Of a stretch of DNA of 64,000 nt, positions 59,996 to 64,000 are shown in pieces. Numbering within the stretch: the first letter of the stretch is position 1; each line of letters starts with the position of its first letter. Origin of the DNA: Duganella sp. Root1480D1 (GTDB lineage Bacteria > Pseudomonadota > Gammaproteobacteria > Burkholderiales > Burkholderiaceae_D); the NCBI RefSeq assembly GCF_001427305.1, contig NZ_LMFZ01000049.1, forward strand, positions 186,001 to 250,000. Reading direction: 5' to 3'. The notes under the pieces are model-generated. The model did not search any database and was not told the DNA's origin. It saw only the letters and a program-made list of their open reading frames with translations. The position numbers and the translations under genes were made by a program.

Positions 59996-61219
59996 ATGAG
60001 CCCGCCCAAAGATTTCGCTTCTCCCACCACGGCCGCTGCCCCGCAGGCCGTCAATGTGGCAACCAGGATTTTTCCTATCGTGCTGGCGGTGTTTGCCAGC
60101 TTCCTCGCCATTGGCATCGCGCTGCCTGCGCTGCCACTGCACGTGCATGACCGCCTTGGCCTGAGCACCCTGATGGTCGGCGTCGTCGCCGGTGCCCAGT
60201 TTGTCGCCGCGCTGCTGACCCGCGCCTGGGCCGGTGGACTGTGCGACGTCCGCGGTTCCAAGCGCGCCGTAATGACCGGCTTTGTGCTGGCCGTTACCTC
60301 CGCGCTGGCCTACTTTGCTTCCTTGTCGATGGTCGCGCAGCCGGAGGCATCGGTCGCGGTGCTGATCGCCGGACGCATCCTGCTGGGCGGCGCCGAAAGC
60401 CTGATCGTCACAGGCGCCCTGAGCTGGGGCGTCTGCCTGGCCGGGCCGCAAAACGCGGGCAAGGTCATGGCCTGGGTCGGCATTGCGATGTACGGCGCCT
60501 ACGCTGCCGGCGCGCCGGCCGGGATGGCGCTGTACCAGCAGGTCGGTTTCCACGGCATCGCCTTTGCCGGCATGCTGGCGCCGGTGTTGGCACTGCTGGT
60601 GCTCGCCAATATCCAAGGCCTGCCGCCGGCCAGCGCGCGCCGCATCCCGTTCTATAAGGTACTGGGCGCGGTGTGGTGGCCTGGCATGGGGCTGGCGTTT
60701 TCCAGCGTCGGCTTTGGCGTGATTACCGCCTTTATTTCGCTGCTGTTCACGGCCAAGGCGTGGGGCAGCCCGTCGCTGGCGTTCACCGCCTTCGGCGCGG
60801 CCTTCATCGGCGCCCGCCTGCTGTTCGGCCACTTGCCGGACAAGATCGGCGGCGCGCGCGTGGCGCTGGTGTGCGTTCTGATCGAAGCAGCCGGCCAATT
60901 GTGCATCTGGCAAGCGTCGGCACCGCCGCTGGTGTACGTCGGCGCCGCGCTGACAGGCTTTGGCTATTCACTGGCCTTTCCCGGTTTCGGCGTAGAGGCG
61001 GTCAAGCGCACTCCACCGCAAAGCCGCGGCGCGGCGATGGGAGCCTACGTTGCCTTCCTCGATATTTCGCTTGGCCTGACCGGTCCGCTGGCCGGTGCGC
61101 TGGCTGGCGCGCATGGCGTCAATGCAGTCTACCTGGCTGGCTGCGGGGCGGTTTCCTGTGCACTCGTGATCGCATTGCGACTGCTGAAGCCGCCACGCGC
61201 TAACCCGACAACAAATTGA
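59996..61219 (+). CDS. MFS transporter (YhhS/DHA1-like)
   Basis: 407 residues with twelve predicted transmembrane helices. The loop signature AGGLCDVRGSKRAVMTG between helices 2 and 3 is the MFS motif A, and ALPALPLHVHDRLGLSTLMVGVVAGAQFVAALLTRAWAG is typical of the YhhS/arabinose-efflux group. It probably exports a toxic compound or sugar-like solute. A divergent TetR protein with an intergenic dyad suggests induction by the exported ligand. No clear ribosome site: GAAAGATTTTAT precedes the ATG. Confidence 0.87.
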   Translation: MSPPKDFASPTTAAAPQAVNVATRIFPIVLAVFASFLAIGIALPALPLHVHDRLGLSTLMVGVVAGAQFVAALLTRAWAGGLCDVRGSKRAVMTGFVLAVTSALAYFASLSMVAQPEASVAVLIAGRILLGGAESLIVTGALSWGVCLAGPQNAGKVMAWVGIAMYGAYAAGAPAGMALYQQVGFHGIAFAGMLAPVLALLVLANIQGLPPASARRIPFYKVLGAVWWPGMGLAFSSVGFGVITAFISLLFTAKAWGSPSLAFTAFGAAFIGARLLFGHLPDKIGGARVALVCVLIEAAGQLCIWQASAPPLVYVGAALTGFGYSLAFPGFGVEAVKRTPPQSRGAAMGAYVAFLDISLGLTGPLAGALAGAHGVNAVYLAGCGAVSCALVIALRLLKPPRANPTTN

Positions 61220-61241
61220 GCTGTGTCAGTTCCCTCTATAT

Positions 61242-61269
61242 TTGATAGCAAATTAATTTAGGGTAAACT
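61242..61269 (+). promoter_or_regulatory. Sigma-70 type promoter of ssb
   Basis: TTGATA (61242-61247), 16-base spacer and TAAACT (61264-61269) lie 55 bases before the ssb ATG. A ribosome site, CAGGAG, is at about -12. No LexA box is visible here. Confidence 0.5.
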
Positions 61270-61323
61270 CCGTGGTTTTGGGGCCGTCGGAACAGCCCCT
61301 ACACCCCTTCAGGAGTTTCATAA

Positions 61324-61827
61324 ATGGCATCAGTCAACAAAGTGATCATCGTCGGCAATCTGGGTCGCGATCCGGAAATCCGCTACATGCCTAGCGGTGA
61401 CGCGATTGCCAACATCGCCGTGGCTACCTCGTATCGTTCGAAAGACCGCAACACCGGCGAACAAAAAGAGCTGACCGAGTGGCACCGTATTTCCTTCTTC
61501 GGCCGCTTGGCTGAAATCGTCGGCCAGTACCTGAAAAAAGGTTCTTCCGTCTACGTTGAAGGCCGCCTGCAGACCCGCAAATACACCGACAAGGACGGCA
61601 TCGAAAAGTACGCGACCGACATCATCGCTGAAAACATGCAGATGCTGGGCGGCCGTGGCGATGGCGCCGGCATGGGTGGCGGTATGGGCGGTGGCGACGA
61701 CATGGGCTACGACGCACCGGCCCCACGCCAGGCTCCACGTCCACAGGCAGCTCCGGCACCGGCACCACGTCCGGCAGCGCGCCCGGCGCCTAACTTCTCC
61801 GATATGGACGACGATATTCCGTTCTAA
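61324..61827 (+). CDS. ssb: Single-stranded DNA-binding protein
   Basis: 167 residues. The OB fold starts MASVNKVIIVGNLGRDPEIRYMPSG and runs to about residue 112. A glycine-rich (GGRGDGAGMGGGMGGGDDMGY) and proline/alanine-rich linker follows, ending in the acidic tip DMDDDIPF that docks replication and repair partners. It coats and protects ssDNA. In many bacteria ssb is divergent from uvrA; here uvrA, a TetR/MFS pair and ssb lie in that order, so an insertion of the pair between them is possible. Confidence 0.97.
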   Translation: MASVNKVIIVGNLGRDPEIRYMPSGDAIANIAVATSYRSKDRNTGEQKELTEWHRISFFGRLAEIVGQYLKKGSSVYVEGRLQTRKYTDKDGIEKYATDIIAENMQMLGGRGDGAGMGGGMGGGDDMGYDAPAPRQAPRPQAAPAPAPRPAARPAPNFSDMDDDIPF

Positions 61828-61846
61828 GCAACGGTAGATGCACGAA

Positions 61847-61882
61847 CAAAACCCTGCAAGTCCAAGACTTGCAGGGTTTTTT
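61847..61882. terminator. Intrinsic terminator between ssb and an AraC-type gene
   Basis: ACCCTGCAAGTC (61851-61862), loop CAA, GACTTGCAGGGT (61866-61877), then TTTTTT on the plus strand. On the minus strand the stem is followed by TTTTG, so it can serve both convergent genes. Confidence 0.9.
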
Positions 61883-61885
61883 CTT

Positions 61886-62800
61886 TCAGGATCGGGCGTA
61901 CTGGCTTGGCGGCAGCCCTACGTGCCTGCTGAACGCTACGCTGAAGGCGCTGGAGGAACCATAGCCTATGCGTTCGGCGATGCTTAAAACGGAAAGTTCA
62001 TTGGCGCGCAGCAGCTCTTTTGCAATCTCCATGCGCCACGCCAGCAAATAGTCCATCGGCGCCTTGCCAACCGCATTGTTGAAGCGTTCGAAAAATGCCG
62101 TGCGCGAGAGCGCTGCAATCTTCGCCAGCTGCTCGATCGTCCATGCATGGCCGATGCGCGCATGCATGGCTCTCAGCGCCGGAGCCAGCCTCGCGTCTCC
62201 CAATCCCCGCAACAGTCCCGGCGGCGCGTTGCCTGTAGTCGTTGATCGCATCGCTTCCACCAGCAGGAGTTCAGCCAGTCGGGCGAGCATGAATTCGCTG
62301 CCGGGTTTTTGGCCGGCAGATTCATCTTCGACCATTTTCACCAGCAGCGGCAGCCGCTCTGATTCCCGCACATGCACAAGGCCAGGCAGCAAGGAGACCA
62401 GCAAGCCCGGATCGTGGCAGTCGAACAGGAAAGCACCGCCTAGGGAGCGCATATCGGCAGGTCCATCCTGATCGCCATAGCGCAGTTCCTTGCGCTCGTC
62501 CGCGACCTTGTTTGGGTCCAGGTACACCGGAGGCGCCGGCGTGAAGCTCGACAGGGTAAAGGCCGGGGTGGCTGGCAGCAGGATGAAATCGCCCGCTTCA
62601 ATCGACACCGGCTCGTGACCATCCACCGACAGCAGGCAGCCGCCTTCCAGTACGATGCAAAAGCTGGGCAGGCCATATTCGGCGTAGCGGACTGCCCAGT
62701 TCCCCTTGCCGCTGATGGTGTTGGTGAAGGCCGCATGCGGCCGCAAAAGCCTGACCACCTCCGATAGCGGGTCCGAGGTTTTTGGACTTTCGCTAAACAT
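61886..62800 (-). CDS. AraC family regulator with cupin-type sensor domain
   Basis: 304 residues. The N-terminal part is the AraC_binding/cupin_6 type (GNWAVRYAEYGLPSFCIVLEGGCLLSVDGHEPVSIEAGDFILLPATPAFTLSS). The C-terminal two-HTH domain has WTIEQLAKIAALSRTAFFERFNNAVGKAPMDYLLAWRMEIAKELL and VLSIAERIGYGSSSAFSVAFSRHVGLPPSQYARS. It is divergent from a short-chain dehydrogenase gene and probably controls it. That target is inferred. Confidence 0.9.
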   Translation of the reverse strand: MFSESPKTSDPLSEVVRLLRPHAAFTNTISGKGNWAVRYAEYGLPSFCIVLEGGCLLSVDGHEPVSIEAGDFILLPATPAFTLSSFTPAPPVYLDPNKVADERKELRYGDQDGPADMRSLGGAFLFDCHDPGLLVSLLPGLVHVRESERLPLLVKMVEDESAGQKPGSEFMLARLAELLLVEAMRSTTTGNAPPGLLRGLGDARLAPALRAMHARIGHAWTIEQLAKIAALSRTAFFERFNNAVGKAPMDYLLAWRMEIAKELLRANELSVLSIAERIGYGSSSAFSVAFSRHVGLPPSQYARS

Positions 62801-62878
62801 ATTAGGACTCTGCGTTATCGATCATCCGGCAATCTTCCTTTATCGTTCACTCCGAGTCAACCACACTTGGAGCTGGAA

Positions 62879-63613
62879 ATGAAAACTGTACTGATCACTG
62901 GATGTTCCTCCGGATATGGCCTGGAAACCGCCCGGCACTTTCTCTCGCAAGGCTGGAAAGTCATTGCCACCATGCGCTCGCCGCGCACGGACCTGCTTCC
63001 CGCGTCGAGCAGGTTGCGCGTGTTGCAGCTGGACGTTACCCAGCCTGACAGCATCGCACGTGCGCTGGACGAAGCCGGGCCGATCGACGTGCTGGTAAAT
63101 AATGCGGGCCTCGGCTTGTTCGGCGCGTTCGAGGCAACGCCGATGGCCACAGTGCGCGAGATTTTCGAGACCAACACTTTTGGCGTGATGGCGATGTGCC
63201 AGGCTGTCATCCCGCAATTCCGGCAACGCCGCGCAGGCACGATCGTGAACGTGACGTCCAGCGCAACGCTGGCCCCGTTTCCTTTGGTTGCAGCCTATAC
63301 GGCCAGCAAGATGGCGATTGAAGGATTCACAGCATCGCTCGAACTCGAGCTGAACGAATTCGGCATTTGCAGCAAACTGGTCGAGCCGGGCTACGGTCCT
63401 TCCACCAGCTTCACGGCTAACGGCCAGCAGCGCATGCAAGGCCTGATTCCTTTCGCCTATGAGCCTTTTGCGCACCGCGTGTTTGCCGGTTTCGCAAATC
63501 TCGCCGCAGTGACGAAGGAGTCCGACGTGGCCGAGGTTGTGTGGACGGCCGCCAACGATTCCTCGGGTCGATTGCGCTTCGCAGCCGGTGCTGATGCGCT
63601 GGCTCTGCTGTAG
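62879..63613 (+). CDS. Short-chain dehydrogenase/reductase
   Basis: 244 residues of the classical SDR fold: nucleotide motif LITGCSSGYGLETA, NNAG at about residue 80 and the catalytic Ser-Tyr-Lys set in VNVTSSATLAPFPLVAAYTASKMAIEGF. The C-terminal part PGYGPSTSF is the substrate loop. The ATG at 62879 is preferred because GGAG lies six bases before it. It is divergent from an AraC regulator gene; such pairs are often stress-inducible and act on carbonyl compounds. The substrate is unknown. A strong terminator follows. Confidence 0.9.
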   Translation: MKTVLITGCSSGYGLETARHFLSQGWKVIATMRSPRTDLLPASSRLRVLQLDVTQPDSIARALDEAGPIDVLVNNAGLGLFGAFEATPMATVREIFETNTFGVMAMCQAVIPQFRQRRAGTIVNVTSSATLAPFPLVAAYTASKMAIEGFTASLELELNEFGICSKLVEPGYGPSTSFTANGQQRMQGLIPFAYEPFAHRVFAGFANLAAVTKESDVAEVVWTAANDSSGRLRFAAGADALALL

Positions 63614-63621
63614 CACCCAGG

Positions 63622-63654
63622 CGGCCTATCCGCCTCTGCGGATAGGCCGTTTTT
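63622..63654 (+). terminator. Intrinsic terminator after the SDR gene
   Basis: CGGCCTATCCG (63622-63632), loop CCTCTG, CGGATAGGCCG (63639-63649), TTTTT. Confidence 0.9.
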
Positions 63655-63658
63655 GCCA

Positions 63659-64000
63659 TTATTGAGCAAATTTAATCGCTGCTCGCTTGATGGTGACGGA
63701 ACCTGCTGCTTTAGGGAATTGGAGGCCTACCCCCACCGCGTTCGGAATGGTGAAGGCAGAACATGTGAACTCTGTATCCTGATCTGCAACCAGCGCTTGA
63801 TTCGCGGTCCAGCACTTAAACTCGGAAGCAGCCCAATTCGCGGAATAAGCGTAGAATTGCAAAATGGAATCCATCCCACCATTTCGATTTGAAACGAATG
63901 CCTGATCAAAATTGAGGACCATTTTCCAGGTCGCGCCATTCAAATTCACTGGATTGGCAAAGGTATAGCTGGCCGCCGCACCCGCCTGGTTCAGAACGAA
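63659..64000 (-). CDS. C-terminal part of a secreted protein, possibly carbohydrate-binding
   Basis: 113 residues; the frame is open to the window edge, so the start lies beyond it. The sequence is beta-rich and aromatic (NLNGATWKMVLNFDQAFVSNRNGGMDSILQFYAYSANWAASEFKCWTANQALVADQDTEFTCSAF) and ends SVTIKRAAIKFAQ. Two cysteines (KCWTANQ, FTCSAF) could pair. It resembles a jelly-roll carbohydrate-binding module, but no catalytic part is in view, so the role is a guess. It is convergent with the SDR gene, whose terminator lies only 5 bases past its end. Confidence 0.5.
   Translation of the reverse strand, partial: FVLNQAGAAASYTFANPVNLNGATWKMVLNFDQAFVSNRNGGMDSILQFYAYSANWAASEFKCWTANQALVADQDTEFTCSAFTIPNAVGVGLQFPKAAGSVTIKRAAIKFAQ

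Overview
The window reads as a chromosomal segment of a GC-rich betaproteobacterium of the family Oxalobacteraceae (Massilia, Duganella or Janthinobacterium type). The grounds are overall protein likeness, an exosortase-sorted surface protein, a chemoreceptor ending in DWEEF, DUF4404, slyX and rdgC, and a tRNA-Val/tRNA-Asp pair. The genus is an inference. Most of the sequence is ordinary core genome with short operons on both strands. There is no prophage, integrase, insertion sequence or CRISPR array.

Layout. 1-6.7 kb: the 3' part of a Rep-type helicase gene, a Cache-domain protein, slyX, an exosortase-sorted protein, a periplasmic M3 peptidase and a MerR regulator. 6.8-12.8 kb: a DUF1269-like membrane protein, a YgiQ radical-SAM protein and a GGDEF-EAL protein with an NMT1/THI5-like sensor. 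12.8-18.5 kb: oleate hydratase, then a phenylpyruvate/indolepyruvate decarboxylase gene translationally coupled to ubiU-ubiV-ubiT (O2-independent ubiquinone synthesis). Both units carry FNR/Anr-like sites. 18.5-24.4 kb: a lipoprotein, ahpC-ahpF, two tRNAs and oligopeptidase B. 24.5-32.6 kb: transporter plus glycerate kinase, a SnoaL/hydrolase/XRE operon, a chemoreceptor and a solute-binding protein. 32.6-44.7 kb: SOS-controlled dinB, two tandem paralogous anchored proteins, rdgC, a MocR regulator, a TlpA-like/DsbD pair, a half-length asparaginase, a gene ending in a palindromic repeat, a D-2-hydroxyacid dehydrogenase and pckG.

45.3-47.4 kb is a small accessory island: a PAAR protein, an M15-like peptidoglycan peptidase and a probable periplasmic immunity protein, with visibly more AT-rich coding. 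It resembles a type VI secretion effector cassette; no T6SS core genes are present.

47.3-51.8 kb holds the most unusual signal. Two homologous units lie 3.2 kb apart, one before an rtcB RNA-ligase gene and one before a tandem pair of GNAT acetyltransferase genes. Each has a matching promoter (TTGACA-N18-CAGAAT), a 12-13 codon leader ORF, two mutually exclusive hairpins beginning at the leader stop codon, and a strong intrinsic terminator before the downstream gene. They look like duplicated ribosome-dependent attenuators of a type I do not recognise. An amber-interrupted DUF6090-like gene lies between them.

51.8-64 kb: a large secreted kelch/BACON/PPC protein, a TetR regulator with two matching operators, a DsbA-like isomerase, ybaK, uvrA (its SOS box buried in the 3' coding end of an upstream tetR), a TetR/MFS divergent pair, ssb, an AraC/SDR divergent pair and the 3' end of a secreted-protein gene.
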